The notes beneath the pieces were generated by a model that saw only the letters and a program-made list of their open reading frames with translations, was not told the DNA's origin and ran no database searches. The position numbers were made by a program, and so were the translations under genes. A stretch of 16,949 nucleotides of DNA from Thermoplasmata archaeon. Lineage in GTDB: Archaea > Thermoplasmatota > Thermoplasmata > Thermoplasmatales > Thermoplasmataceae. This document shows, one piece after another, positions 7,237 through 15,414 of this stretch (within the stretch, counting starts at the first letter, position 1; every line of letters starts with the position of its first letter). The DNA is taken from positions 1 through 16,949 of the forward strand of contig JAKAAI010000038.1 in NCBI GenBank assembly GCA_021797055.1, read 5' to 3'.

Positions 7237-7317
7237 TCTGCTCAGATAAAACCCTAAATTAATTAGCGAAGCCTATGTTTAAATTATTGCTTTTAAAGGC
7301 AAAAGTGGATTGTTTAT

Positions 7318-7341
7318 AAAATACAAAAATATATATGAAAA
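7318..7341 (-). terminator. Oligo-T terminator after the thermosome gene
   Basis: Downstream of the thermosome stop the minus-strand transcript would read three U runs, at 7338-7341, 7325-7329 and 7318-7321, separated by A/T-rich sequence and without a stable hairpin. This is the usual archaeal intrinsic terminator form. Confidence 0.5.
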
Positions 7342-7358
7342 GGTTAAACCATTAAGGC

Positions 7359-8987
7359 TTAATCCTCTGAATCTCCGCCAGCACCGCCAGAAGGTGGAGT
7401 CGATGGTCCCTTTGATGCCTTAGTTGCGATGACATCATCTATTCTGAGTACCATAACGCCGGCTTCGGTAGCTGAGTCTATGGCCTGGATACCAACCCTT
7501 AGTGGTTCTATTACTCCTGCCTTCTCCATGTCCTCAACTTCGCCTGTGAACACGTTTATTCCATGGTACTTCTTGCCATCAGCGTGTGAACTTCTGATCT
7601 TGATCAGTATGTCTATAGGATCAAGACCAGCATTCTCAGACAGAGCTCTGGGAATCTCCTCCATCGCATTTGCAAATCTTTCAATTGCAAGTTGCTGTCT
7701 TCCGCCAACTTTGGATGCATATTCCCTTAGCCTGTATGCAATTTCCGATGCAGAAGAACCACCGCCGGATGCGTACTTACCGTCCTCGACAGCTGCTGCA
7801 ACAACGTGCAGCGAGTCAGTGATTGAACGGTCAATCTCATCAACAACATGCTCGGTTCCGCCTCTAACAAGTATGCTCACTGCTTTCGGGTTGTTGCATC
7901 CTGTCACGAATGTCAGATAGTCATCATCAATTTTCTTCTGTTCAACAAGGGCTGCTTTTCCGAGGTCAGAAGAACTAAGCTCGTCAATAGATGACACAAT
8001 GGTAGCTCCTGTTGCCTTTGCCAGCTTCTCAATGTCACTTTTTTTCACTCTTCTGACTGCGTATATGCCTTCTTTTGAAAGATAATGCTGTGCAAGATCA
8101 TCTATTCCTTTCTGTGTGATTAACACATTAGCTCCTGTCTTCTTAATCTTGTTCACCATTTCCTTGAGAATGTCCTCTTCCTGCGACAGGAATTTCTGTA
8201 TCATGCTAGGATCATCGATCCTGATGTTCGTGTCGAACTCAGGCTTCTTGATCTCAAGAGCTGCGTTAAGAACAGCTATCTTCGCATTTTTTACGAAATC
8301 TGGCATACCCGGATGTACCTTTTCCTTGTCCACAATAATTCCTGAGATCAATTCAGTATCTTCGATCTCGCCGCCCTTCTTTTTGACAATCTGAATGTTG
8401 TCAAAATCTACCACATACTTCGAGTCAACTTTTTCTGCAACGCTCTTTATCACCTGATAAGAGATAAGTGATAATTTCTCCTTGCTGCCTGAGGCACTCT
8501 TGCTGCTAAGTGCCGTTTCAGCCATCTTTCTCAATAACTTCTCATCATCTATTGAGACCTTCTTCGCCATGTTCGTTAGAACTTCCTTGGCCTTTTCAGC
8601 AGCCATTCTGTACCCCTCTGATATGACTGTTGGGTGAACATTCTGTTTGATCAAGGCCTCAGCCTCATTTAACAAGGCACCAGCAATGATTACTGCGGTT
8701 GTAGTTCCATCTCCTACGAAGCTGTCCTGTGTCTTTGAAACTTCGACCATCATCTTGGCAGCAGGATGCTCTACATCCATTTCCTTTAGAATTGTGACAC
8801 CATCGTTCGTGATTACAATGTCACCAAGCGAATCTACCATCATTTTGTCCATTCCTCTTGGACCAAGGGTAGATCTTACAGACTGAGCAATACCCCTCGC
8901 AGCTTCAATGTTATTCTGCATGGCATCTCTGCCTGATTCCCTCTTCGTTCCTTCTTTGAGTATGAATATTGGTTGTCCACCTATCAT
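7359..8987 (-). CDS. Thermosome subunit (group II chaperonin)
   Basis: This 542-residue subunit belongs to the archaeal thermosome, the double-ring ATP-driven protein-folding chamber of the cytoplasm. Seen in order: [11 protein letters not shown] and ITNDGVTIL of the equatorial domain, the ATP-binding GDGTTT with D93, the apical region in the middle third, [10 protein letters not shown] near the second equatorial half, and the Gly/Ser/Asp-rich C-terminal tail typical of thermosomes. The length matches the family (about 540-550). The ATG at 8987 is chosen over a TTG at 8996 because it fits the conserved start [12 protein letters not shown] and lies just downstream of the predicted transcription start. 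Most relatives encode two subunits (alpha and beta); only one is here, and the sequence read by eye does not say which. Heat-responsive expression is usual for the family. Confidence 0.97.
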   Translation of the reverse strand: MIGGQPIFILKEGTKRESGRDAMQNNIEAARGIAQSVRSTLGPRGMDKMMVDSLGDIVITNDGVTILKEMDVEHPAAKMMVEVSKTQDSFVGDGTTTAVIIAGALLNEAEALIKQNVHPTVISEGYRMAAEKAKEVLTNMAKKVSIDDEKLLRKMAETALSSKSASGSKEKLSLISYQVIKSVAEKVDSKYVVDFDNIQIVKKKGGEIEDTELISGIIVDKEKVHPGMPDFVKNAKIAVLNAALEIKKPEFDTNIRIDDPSMIQKFLSQEEDILKEMVNKIKKTGANVLITQKGIDDLAQHYLSKEGIYAVRRVKKSDIEKLAKATGATIVSSIDELSSSDLGKAALVEQKKIDDDYLTFVTGCNNPKAVSILVRGGTEHVVDEIDRSITDSLHVVAAAVEDGKYASGGGSSASEIAYRLREYASKVGGRQQLAIERFANAMEEIPRALSENAGLDPIDILIKIRSSHADGKKYHGINVFTGEVEDMEKAGVIEPLRVGIQAIDSATEAGVMVLRIDDVIATKASKGPSTPPSGGAGGDSED

Positions 8988-9014
8988 GTTAATCAAGCAA
9001 GTAAAAATAAACTT

Positions 9015-9022
9015 CTATATAA
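9015..9022 (-). promoter_or_regulatory. Thermosome promoter (BRE/TATA)
   Basis: On the minus strand AAAGG followed by TTATATAG (9015-9022) reads as a BRE plus TATA box. Its centre lies about 31 bases upstream of the ATG at 8987, so the transcript would have a leader of only about 5 bases. No Shine-Dalgarno site is present, consistent with near-leaderless translation. Confidence 0.7.
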
Positions 9023-9172
9023 CCTTTGCTGATTTTTAAATTGCTTATATTTAACCATGTTAAATACAATAATCCTAAAGTTTCCGAATTTGGCAGAGCT
9101 GAAAATACGCTGTGTAAATTCAATATGGAATACTTTTTGAAATTAGGTTTAGAAGTAATTCTTTTTTCAATG

Positions 9173-9577
9173 TCAGTGATAGAACCTTGCCTTCATGATA
9201 TAATAAAACTCGAATATAAGTGCAATCCACTGCAAAAACGCAAGTGGGATTTCATGAAATCCAAAAGCACAGGATACGGCCTGAACAATCAATCCATATA
9301 AGTCGTGCGTTCTTCCATGACGGATTCTTGATATCCACTCATCGAGTGTAAGACCAGATTGGTAGTTATCATACAATAGATGCGATACAAAATCGACGAG
9401 GACTCCAAAGCTAGCAAAGGAACCTACCTCAACCCCAATGAAATTGAGAAGATCGTTTCTATTATATAAAATTAGAACGACAAACACTGCGAATGAAAGA
9501 AGAGCAAAATAAACGGCTTTTGTCTTTCCAGTCAGCAACAGATGCTGCCATTCCTTGAAACTTACTTTCTGGGCCAT
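9173..9577 (-). CDS. Small membrane protein of unknown function
   Basis: This 134-residue protein belongs to no family I recognise. It has a basic, amphipathic N-terminus (about residues 1-20) and hydrophobic segments near 21-40, 46-68 and 103-130; the second is weaker. The central loop is soluble and charged (DEWISRIRHGRTHD). No signal peptidase site or metal motif is evident. The ATG at 9577 is the only good start; the ribosome site is weak, and a TATA-like TGTAATATC at 9604-9612 on the minus strand would give a leader of about 25 bases or less. A 7-base-arm inverted repeat lies about 50 bases upstream. It stands between the thermosome and pyrophosphatase genes with no tight coupling to either. 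Confidence 0.7.
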   Translation of the reverse strand: MAQKVSFKEWQHLLLTGKTKAVYFALLSFAVFVVLILYNRNDLLNFIGVEVGSFASFGVLVDFVSHLLYDNYQSGLTLDEWISRIRHGRTHDLYGLIVQAVSCAFGFHEIPLAFLQWIALIFEFYYIMKARFYH

Positions 9578-9623
9578 CCCAATGTTTGAGCATACCTTGC
9601 ACGATATTACATTTTTTCCTGCA

Positions 9624-9645
9624 ATTTACACTATTGACTGTAAAT
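9624..9645. repeat. Inverted repeat ATTTACA-N8-TGTAAAT
   Basis: Perfect 7-base arms at 9624-9630 and 9639-9645 surround an 8-base spacer, upstream of the small membrane protein gene and downstream of the pyrophosphatase stop. The form fits a dimeric helix-turn-helix operator. No protein is known to bind it; the call rests on symmetry alone. Confidence 0.45.
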
Positions 9646-9690
9646 GGTATTATTGAAACAGTGTTTTAGAGATCTATGATTCAAACTTGC

Positions 9691-10239
9691 TTAATGTCCA
9701 AAGCCAAAATTACTGTCATAGATATTCATTGATTTTGAGATTTCCTTCAACGCGGCTTCCTTCCCAAGCCAACCCTTTACTTCAGTTTTCTTGTTTTCAA
9801 GAATTTTGTATATCTCAAAAAAATTCGATATTTCTTTCGGTAGATGCTCCGGCAAATTTTCAATTGTCTCATAATCCCTGTATATCGGGTCCCTGATGGC
9901 TACCGCCAGTACCTTGTGATCTTCTTCGCCTTGGTCAAGCATTTCAAGCATGCCTATCGCCTTTGCTTCAACTATTATTCCGGGATATGTTTGTTGCGAC
10001 ATGAGGAGTATTACGTCCATCGGATCATTATCAAGATAATATGTCTGCGGGATAAGTCCGTATTCTGCTGGATACATCACTGAATGGTGCAGAACCCTGT
10101 CGAGAACAATACCGTGATGTTTTTTGCTGATCTCATACTTGCACTTGCTTCCCCTGGGCGTTTCCACTATTACGTTGAATACATCCGGGCAATTTTCGCC
10201 TCTTGGTACGGTGTGCCACAGGCTGCCGTTTTTCTGCAT
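9691..10239 (-). CDS. ppa: Inorganic pyrophosphatase, family I
   Basis: This 182-residue soluble pyrophosphatase hydrolyses PPi from biosynthesis to phosphate, pulling nucleic acid and aminoacyl-tRNA synthesis forward. The signature DNDPMD supplies the metal-binding D70, D72 and D75, preceded by ETPRGSKCKYE (E26, R29, K34) and YPAEYGLIP (Y56, Y60). KGWLGKEAA near the C-terminus is also a family block. The frame is open to an ATG at 10311, but that lies upstream of the transcription start predicted from the shared TATA element; the ATG at 10239 gives the length and N-terminus of Thermoplasma homologues. A TTG at 10248 with AAGGA 9 bases upstream is a competing start. It is divergent from the methylthioadenosine phosphorylase gene. 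Confidence 0.95.
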   Translation of the reverse strand: MQKNGSLWHTVPRGENCPDVFNVIVETPRGSKCKYEISKKHHGIVLDRVLHHSVMYPAEYGLIPQTYYLDNDPMDVILLMSQQTYPGIIVEAKAIGMLEMLDQGEEDHKVLAVAIRDPIYRDYETIENLPEHLPKEISNFFEIYKILENKKTEVKGWLGKEAALKEISKSMNIYDSNFGFGH

Positions 10240-10313
10240 GGTACTCAATGGATTCTTCCTTAATTTATCCTCCGAAACACGTTGAAAAAGTAGCAGAAAT
10301 GCTGATTGCATCC

Positions 10314-10324
10314 TTAAATATTTT
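10314..10324. promoter_or_regulatory. Shared TATA element of ppa and MTA phosphorylase
   Basis: TTAAATATTTT holds the palindrome AAATATTT (10316-10323) between the divergent genes. Read on the plus strand it places a start near 10345, just at the AGGTGA (10343-10348) before the phosphorylase ATG; read on the minus strand it places one near 10293, with the pyrophosphatase start about 50 bases on. No second TATA box is evident for either gene. Confidence 0.5.
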
Positions 10325-10357
10325 CAATCAATCAGGAAACAAAGGTGAATTAGAGAG

Positions 10358-11131
10358 ATGGCTAAAATAGGAATAATTGGAGGAAGCGGTGTTTATTCGC
10401 TGCTGGAGGATGCAAAATCCAAAACTGTGGAAACACCTTATGGTAAACCCTCTGCAGACATTGATATAGGTTTTATAGGGGATGAAGAGGTTGCATTTCT
10501 TTCCAGGCATGGAAAAAAACACACAATTCCACCACATAAGGTAAATTACAGGGCAAATATCTGGGCTCTGCATAGCCTTGGTGTTTCAAGGATAATCACA
10601 GCAAACGCTGTCGGTTCGTTAAAGGAGGAATTCCCGCCAGGAATGATGTTTATACCTGATCAATTCATTGATTTTACGAAACGGAGGGAACTCACCTTCT
10701 ACGATGGTCCAGAAGTTTATCATATTTCTGCGGCGGACCCCTTTTGTCCAGAAATTAATGGCGCGATCAAAAATGTTTCAGAGAACCTTGGCTACAGTAC
10801 GCATGCATCTGGAACATACATTTGCATTGAGGGTCCTAGGTTCTCGACACGTTCTGAATCAAATATGTTCAGGCAATTTGCTGACATAATCGGGATGACA
10901 CTTGTTCCAGAAATAAACCTGGCTGATGAACTTGCAATGTGCTATTCAACCATTGCAACAATAACTGATTACGACGTATGGTCCGATAAGCCAGTTGAAA
11001 CAAAAGATGTTCTGAGAATACTGAAAGAAAACGAGGACAAATCTCTTAATATCATCAAGCAATGTATACCCAAGATTTCTGGGGAAAAGCATTGCAATTG
11101 TTCAGGAAGATTGGACGAAGCGAAAATCTGA
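10358..11131 (+). CDS. mtnP: S-methyl-5'-thioadenosine phosphorylase
   Basis: This 257-residue enzyme of the PNP/MTAP family cleaves methylthioadenosine, the by-product of polyamine synthesis, to adenine and methylthioribose-1-phosphate in the cytoplasm. Seen: GGSG at 8-11 and [16 protein letters not shown] for phosphate binding, [16 protein letters not shown] for the purine pocket, [12 protein letters not shown], and D204-Y205-D206 in TDYDVW. The two aspartates mark preference for 6-amino purines over inosine or guanosine. A C-terminal HCNC (C246, C248) matches the CXC disulfide motif described in thermophilic archaeal homologues such as those of Pyrococcus and Sulfolobus. AGGTGA lies 9 bases before the ATG. 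The beta-CASP nuclease gene follows after 16 bases and is probably co-transcribed. A purine nucleoside phosphorylase with broad specificity is the alternative. Confidence 0.93.
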   Translation: MAKIGIIGGSGVYSLLEDAKSKTVETPYGKPSADIDIGFIGDEEVAFLSRHGKKHTIPPHKVNYRANIWALHSLGVSRIITANAVGSLKEEFPPGMMFIPDQFIDFTKRRELTFYDGPEVYHISAADPFCPEINGAIKNVSENLGYSTHASGTYICIEGPRFSTRSESNMFRQFADIIGMTLVPEINLADELAMCYSTIATITDYDVWSDKPVETKDVLRILKENEDKSLNIIKQCIPKISGEKHCNCSGRLDEAKI

Positions 11132-11147
11132 TTTAGGTGTAAATTTA

Positions 11148-12374
11148 ATGAAATTAAAATTTTTAGGCGGAGCAGAAGAAGTAGGTAGGTTGGCAATTAA
11201 GATGAACTTTGGAGGTGTTAAGGCTATGGTGGATTATGGTTTGATCCCGGAGAAACCACCCGAGTACCCATTACCACCAGAAAAGGTTGATGGTGTCTTT
11301 TTAACACACGCGCACCTGGATCACGCAGGTTCCTTGCCGGTCTACTTCAACAAGTATGATGCGAACTTTTATGCAACTATAATGAGTGCTAATAGCATAC
11401 GACCTATGCTTGAGGATACGATAAAGATTGCAGATATTGAAGGATATACGAAAATGTTCAACAAGGACGATATCTCGCAGTTATATTCCATGCTTGCACC
11501 GATTAAGTATGGTGATTCAGATTCGATAAAGGATCTTGACTTTACCGCGTATAACGCTGGTCATATACCAGGATCAACCATGTGGAAATTTACGAATTCT
11601 ACCGACCTGCTTGTCACAGGAGATCTGTACACAAGGGACACAAATCTGTTAACTGCTGCAACCCCGGTACAAGCAGAAAATCTGATCATAGAGAGCACAT
11701 ATGCAGGCAAGATCCATGAGGATCGTCAGAAGGTTATAGACAGGCTGCGATCACGAATAAAGGAGGTCGTTGGGAACGGTGGAAAGGTAATTCTTCCCAC
11801 ATTTGCTGTTGGCAGAACACAGGAATTGATAATGACTATTGCTGACATGGGCCTCAATATTGCTGTTGACGGAATGGGAAATACGATTACGAGCATCTAC
11901 TTGCATACGCCAGGATTCTTCAGGTCACAGAATGAGTTCAGGAAGGCCGTAAAGAAAACAATGCACGTGAGAGGCCAGAGGGACAGAATGACCGCCATGG
12001 ATGCCGACGTCATAATCACAACATCAGGTATGCTGGATGGTGGACCTGTTCTTGGTTATATCAAGAATTCACTTGAGGATGAAAAATCGGCAATTTTTAT
12101 CACCGGATATCAGGTCGAGGGCACCAATGGAAGGAGCCTGATGGAAAACGGAACCCTGAACATCGATGGTTCGTCCGTCCGGCCAAAGATGAAAGTTGAG
12201 TTCTTCGATATGTCTGCCCACGCAGGCCATGATGAGCTTATTAAATTCATCGATGGTGTAAATCCAAAACGTGTCATATTATGCCATGGAGAAAACAGGG
12301 AGAAGCTTCTCCCAGATCTGACCAATTATGAGGTTATTCTGCCATATAACGGTAACGAGATAGAGATTAACTGA
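11148..12374 (+). CDS. Beta-CASP metallo-beta-lactamase ribonuclease (aCPSF2-type)
   Basis: This 408-residue zinc nuclease joins a metallo-beta-lactamase fold to a beta-CASP cap. Catalytic residues are visible: motif 2 H54-x-H56-x-D58-H59, motif 3 H139 in GHIPGS, motif 4 D159 in GDLY, motif A in IIESTY, the beta-CASP lock GGKVILPTFAVGRTQE, motif B H358 in SAHAGH and motif C H380 in LCHGE. Archaeal members process RNA ends; aCPSF1 types carry N-terminal KH domains, absent here, so this is an aCPSF2- or RNase J-like enzyme. Whether it cuts internally or trims from the 5' end cannot be read from sequence. AGGTGT lies 7 bases before the ATG. Its stop codon overlaps the convergent transporter gene by 8 bases. 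Confidence 0.92.
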   Translation: MKLKFLGGAEEVGRLAIKMNFGGVKAMVDYGLIPEKPPEYPLPPEKVDGVFLTHAHLDHAGSLPVYFNKYDANFYATIMSANSIRPMLEDTIKIADIEGYTKMFNKDDISQLYSMLAPIKYGDSDSIKDLDFTAYNAGHIPGSTMWKFTNSTDLLVTGDLYTRDTNLLTAATPVQAENLIIESTYAGKIHEDRQKVIDRLRSRIKEVVGNGGKVILPTFAVGRTQELIMTIADMGLNIAVDGMGNTITSIYLHTPGFFRSQNEFRKAVKKTMHVRGQRDRMTAMDADVIITTSGMLDGGPVLGYIKNSLEDEKSAIFITGYQVEGTNGRSLMENGTLNIDGSSVRPKMKVEFFDMSAHAGHDELIKFIDGVNPKRVILCHGENREKLLPDLTNYEVILPYNGNEIEIN

Positions 12375-13539
12375 TTTTTTTAGTGTCAGGCTGCAGTACT
12401 CCCATTTTTGCTGCCCTCCTGGCGTATATAATAACCAGAGGAAGTGTGGCGGCTGGAATAATGCCGATGAATATCCATGCGACATCATATCCAAATACAA
12501 GAACATAGGTGAAAGCAACAGTAACAGTGAAACCAAGTAGTATCTGGATAGAATTGAAAAGACCGGAATTGAGCGCAACAAATCTTCTATCCCTCTCAAT
12601 GAATACGACCGTAGAATATTCAAGAGATGATATGGATACAGTGAACATGCCCACTACAAGCGCAGATACCCACATGCCGACAACGCCGAGGAATGGAATC
12701 CATATAACAGACACACATAGTGCGAGTACCATCCAGACTGCATTCCGTATAAGATTCTCCTTCCTGATCCTACCGGAAAAGAAGGATCCCAGAATGCCAA
12801 AGAATAGAACGCTGCTTCCAAGTGCCCCTGCGTAATACAGTGGAATTCCGCTAAAGGTCGCATAATCCTTCAGATATTCTGAATAAACGTAAGTTGTTGA
12901 CCAAAAACCTGAAAATGCAACGGCCAGCAGCCATATTAATGGATTCCTTATTCGATTCCTCAAAGCGCCTCTCTCAAAATTGCCGCTGATTGTACTCTGC
13001 CCAACACCAAAAAAGAATATCAATGTGGTTATGGCTGTGATTGCTGCCTGCAGTTCCTCGTTAAAACGAAGACCAAAAAATGAAGTAATCGGGGTAAAAG
13101 CAAATACAGCTATACCACCGCCAATATCGAATGCCGCATTATAGTAACCCATATACTGTCCAAGCTTTTCTGGATTGGAATCATTAAGAACCGAAACCGC
13201 AGATGAAAAGAAGAAAGCGGCGCCAAAACCGCTCAGAAATCTCAGGAACAATAAAGCATCAAAATTGACCGCTATTACCTCAGTAAAACCAGAAGCCGAC
13301 ATAATACCGAGGCCGAGCACACAGTTGTTCCTGGATCCCCATTTTGCAGCAATCAGTCCAGCAGGAACCTGGAAGAGACCTGCACCCAAAAGAAAAAACG
13401 CGAAAACTAGTCCAGCCTGGTCGACAGAGACATTGAATGCGGAAGAAATCTGATAAATGGCCGGAGCAAGGTTGTACCAGTTCATTGAGTATACGAGCCT
13501 AGAAGCCATCAGTATGGGTATAGAGTACCGCCGTTGCAT
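12367..13539 (-). CDS. Major facilitator superfamily transporter
   Basis: This 390-residue polytopic membrane protein has about 12 hydrophobic segments in two halves. The first half shows AAKWGSRNN after the second helix, the position of the MFS loop 2-3 motif (G-x-x-x-D-R-x-G), here with the usual Asp replaced, and LRFLSGFGAAFFFS resembles the helix 4 motif. A basic cytoplasmic loop (about 170-200) separates the halves. Substrate is not predictable by eye; sugars, organic acids or drugs are all possible in this superfamily. The start at 13539 has a weak GATGAG 3 bases upstream; the nearest TATA-like box on the minus strand is TTTATATT at 13597-13604. The 3' end overlaps the beta-CASP stop tail to tail by 8 bases. 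It is divergent from the RPA operon. Confidence 0.9.
   Translation of the reverse strand: MQRRYSIPILMASRLVYSMNWYNLAPAIYQISSAFNVSVDQAGLVFAFFLLGAGLFQVPAGLIAAKWGSRNNCVLGLGIMSASGFTEVIAVNFDALLFLRFLSGFGAAFFFSSAVSVLNDSNPEKLGQYMGYYNAAFDIGGGIAVFAFTPITSFFGLRFNEELQAAITAITTLIFFFGVGQSTISGNFERGALRNRIRNPLIWLLAVAFSGFWSTTYVYSEYLKDYATFSGIPLYYAGALGSSVLFFGILGSFFSGRIRKENLIRNAVWMVLALCVSVIWIPFLGVVGMWVSALVVGMFTVSISSLEYSTVVFIERDRRFVALNSGLFNSIQILLGFTVTVAFTYVLVFGYDVAWIFIGIIPAATLPLVIIYARRAAKMGVLQPDTKKIS
12375..12381 (+). terminator. T7 tract after the beta-CASP gene
   Basis: Seven consecutive T residues on the plus strand begin directly after the TGA stop (12372-12374). They form a probable archaeal intrinsic terminator for the MTA phosphorylase/beta-CASP transcript. 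The tract lies within the last codons of the convergent transporter, where it reads as lysine codons. Confidence 0.6.
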
Positions 13540-13679
13540 CTTCTCATCTTAAGCGCGCATAAGTGAATAAGAATTTTGAGTAATGTTATACGACGAAATA
13601 TAAACAGACAGAATAAATAATAATTTAAGATAAAAAATTATTTGTTCCTTTCAAGCCATAGAAAGCAATTAACCAAACT

Positions 13680-13686
13680 AATATAT
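13680..13686 (+). promoter_or_regulatory. RPA operon TATA box, leaderless
   Basis: AATATAT at 13680-13686, about 28 bases before the ATG at 13712, puts transcription start at or within a couple of bases of the start codon. No Shine-Dalgarno site is present before that ATG, so the first gene is probably translated from a leaderless mRNA, whereas the second and third genes have AGGTG and GGAG sites. Confidence 0.6.
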
Positions 13687-13711
13687 GGCTAAATAGAATT
13701 TAGCGGCTTGA

Positions 13712-14320
13712 ATGACTAAAGAGGAGCAGATCCTCGGGTGGCTGGGGAATGGAAAGCCTACAGGGAGGAAGCTCATAGATCTCAAATGGAAAATCTCCAG
13801 AATAGGTGATTATTATACACTTGAAAATGAGAAGGTACCGTTCACACTGTTTCTTTATTTCATTCAGAACAAGATAGTTCAGGTGAAGCTCGATACTGGC
13901 ATTGAAACTGCCACATCGCCAAGCAGAGATCGTCTGGGTACATACAGAACGCTTCTTATAATGAACGGCCAGGTCTCACATGTTAAATTCATGGTAGAAG
14001 GGATAAACGAGAATGTTGTTGCACGTGTTGACATGGAGATGCAGACGATTACGAAGGCAGAATTGGATGAAGCACTCAATGCTCTGCTTTCTTCTCTTTA
14101 CATGATGGTCAGGGCACTCCATCTGGAAGAAGAGTTTAACAAACAGATAGTTGACAGAATGCTGATGCTTGTAAAGGAGATGCAGGAAGAGGGTAAATCG
14201 AAGGTTGAAATAGTTGAGTTTTTAAAATCAAGAATGGGATTCAGAGAGGAAGATGCAAAGAGAATAGTCGAAGAATTCCTTACTGAGGATCTACGAGGCA
14301 ATGAGAGATTATATGGTTAG
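13712..14320 (+). CDS. Unrecognised protein heading the RPA operon
   Basis: This is a 202-residue soluble protein that I do not recognise. The N-terminal half (about 1-130) alternates beta strands and ends in a helix; its pattern of short strands, an RLG-containing turn, then VDMEMQTITKAELDEALNALLSS recalls the YbjN/type III secretion chaperone-like fold, a remote similarity only. The C-terminal part (about 131-200) is helical and strongly charged. It contains MGFREEDAKRIVEEFL, a short UBA-like or helical-hairpin segment that is echoed in the third gene of the operon. There are no catalytic motifs, cysteine clusters or membrane segments. The RPA large-subunit gene begins 8 bases after its stop, so a role in single-stranded-DNA handling or RPA assembly is inferred from position. 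Confidence 0.8.
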   Translation: MTKEEQILGWLGNGKPTGRKLIDLKWKISRIGDYYTLENEKVPFTLFLYFIQNKIVQVKLDTGIETATSPSRDRLGTYRTLLIMNGQVSHVKFMVEGINENVVARVDMEMQTITKAELDEALNALLSSLYMMVRALHLEEEFNKQIVDRMLMLVKEMQEEGKSKVEIVEFLKSRMGFREEDAKRIVEEFLTEDLRGNERLYG

Positions 14321-14328
14321 GTGCATGG

Positions 14329-15414
14329 ATGGTAGTTAAGATAGATAAGCTAGATGAAAACACTAAAAATGAAACGATCGTTGTTAAAGTATTGTCTCTT
14401 ACTGAAAAGGAAACGAAGAGTGAGAAGGGAGAGGGCGTTTATCATTATGGTCTCATAGGCGACGAGACTGGAACAATGCCATACACGGCATGGTCACTAC
14501 CCGCAACAATCAGGCAGGGTGATGTGGTAGAATTAAGGAATTTCTCTGTAAAGAAATACAATGATTCGCTTAGATTGTACCTTGACACGAGAACGGATGT
14601 CATCTTAAGGCCGGAGGACAAGATTGAAGTAAAGAGGGTATACAAAGAATACAAGATAAAAAACCTCACTCTCAGGGATCAGTATGTTTCCGTGACAGGA
14701 AAGATCACGGAGGTAATAGAGAAAAAATACGACAAGGATGGCCAGAAGAAGGATGTCTCGTACTGCACGCTTGAGGACGACACGGGCTCCATCCGTCTTT
14801 CACTTTTCGACGTTAGGGTAAAGCCTGGAAAATTCTATAAATTTGAGGGTTTAAGGGTATCGGAATACAAGGGCAGGTTGAGACTTTCCGGTGGTGACAG
14901 AACAAAGATACTCGAAGCGAAGGCATTTTCAATACCTGAAAGGAAAATCTTCAGCATCTTTGAAGTAACCGGGCCTGTGGATTCGATAACACTGACAGGT
15001 TTTGTTGTATATTTGGGGGAGAAAGGCGGGCTTGTAAGGAGATGTTCAGAATGCAGAAAAAGCACCGATGACATAAAATGTCCTGACCATCCGGATGCTG
15101 AAATGTTTCTCGATCTCTATGCCTATTTTACGCTTGAGGATGGCACTGGTGATATACCATGCACTGCGGGCCGAACACCGCTTATGGATCTTTTAAAAAT
15201 AAAGGATGAAGATCTGAATCTGACAAAACCAAAATACAGCAAGAATGACATAATAACAAAGATTGAAGATGCATTGATGCCCGGCCCTCTCAGCTTTACA
15301 GGGGACGTGTCCACAGGATCAAATGGCATTTCATTCAGGGTAAGAAAGATACAGAAGATAAATGAACCAGAATTGAGGCTCTATTCGCAGTTACCTGGAG
15401 ATGAGCTGCTATGA
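14329..15414 (+). CDS. Replication protein A large subunit (OB folds, zinc finger)
   Basis: This 361-residue archaeal RPA41-like protein binds single-stranded DNA in replication, repair and recombination. Three OB-type regions can be traced: about 10-100 (GDETGTMPYTAW), about 115-200 (LEDDTGSIRLSLF) and a C-terminal one from about 215 (LEDGTGDIPCTAG). The last is interrupted by a zinc finger, C239-x2-C242-x8-C251-x2-H254, as in euryarchaeal and eukaryotic large subunits. The repeated D-D/G-T-G-x-I strand is the family hallmark. ATG 14329 is chosen because AGGTG at 14319-14323 stands 5 bases before it. It overlaps the next gene by 4 bases (ATGA), implying translational coupling and a fixed ratio between the two proteins. 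Confidence 0.93.
   Translation: MVVKIDKLDENTKNETIVVKVLSLTEKETKSEKGEGVYHYGLIGDETGTMPYTAWSLPATIRQGDVVELRNFSVKKYNDSLRLYLDTRTDVILRPEDKIEVKRVYKEYKIKNLTLRDQYVSVTGKITEVIEKKYDKDGQKKDVSYCTLEDDTGSIRLSLFDVRVKPGKFYKFEGLRVSEYKGRLRLSGGDRTKILEAKAFSIPERKIFSIFEVTGPVDSITLTGFVVYLGEKGGLVRRCSECRKSTDDIKCPDHPDAEMFLDLYAYFTLEDGTGDIPCTAGRTPLMDLLKIKDEDLNLTKPKYSKNDIITKIEDALMPGPLSFTGDVSTGSNGISFRVRKIQKINEPELRLYSQLPGDELL

Noticed and set aside
7429..7920. 163-codon plus-strand frame antisense to the thermosome gene
   Set aside because: It is the Ser/Thr/Ala/Ile-rich reading typical of the reverse of a real gene; the thermosome frame is unmistakable.
9026..9301. 91-codon plus-strand frame upstream of the thermosome
   Set aside because: It overlaps the thermosome promoter and runs antisense to the membrane protein gene; no ribosome site or recognisable protein content.
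10240..10311. Extended N-terminus for the pyrophosphatase from an ATG at 10311
   Set aside because: The extra 24 residues do not fit the family N-terminus, and the ATG lies upstream of the transcription start expected from the TATA element at 10314-10324.
13615..13643. AAATAAT / ATTATTT inverted repeat between the transporter and RPA operon
   Set aside because: It is pure A/T in a very A/T-rich promoter region with a 15-base spacer, so chance is a sufficient explanation.
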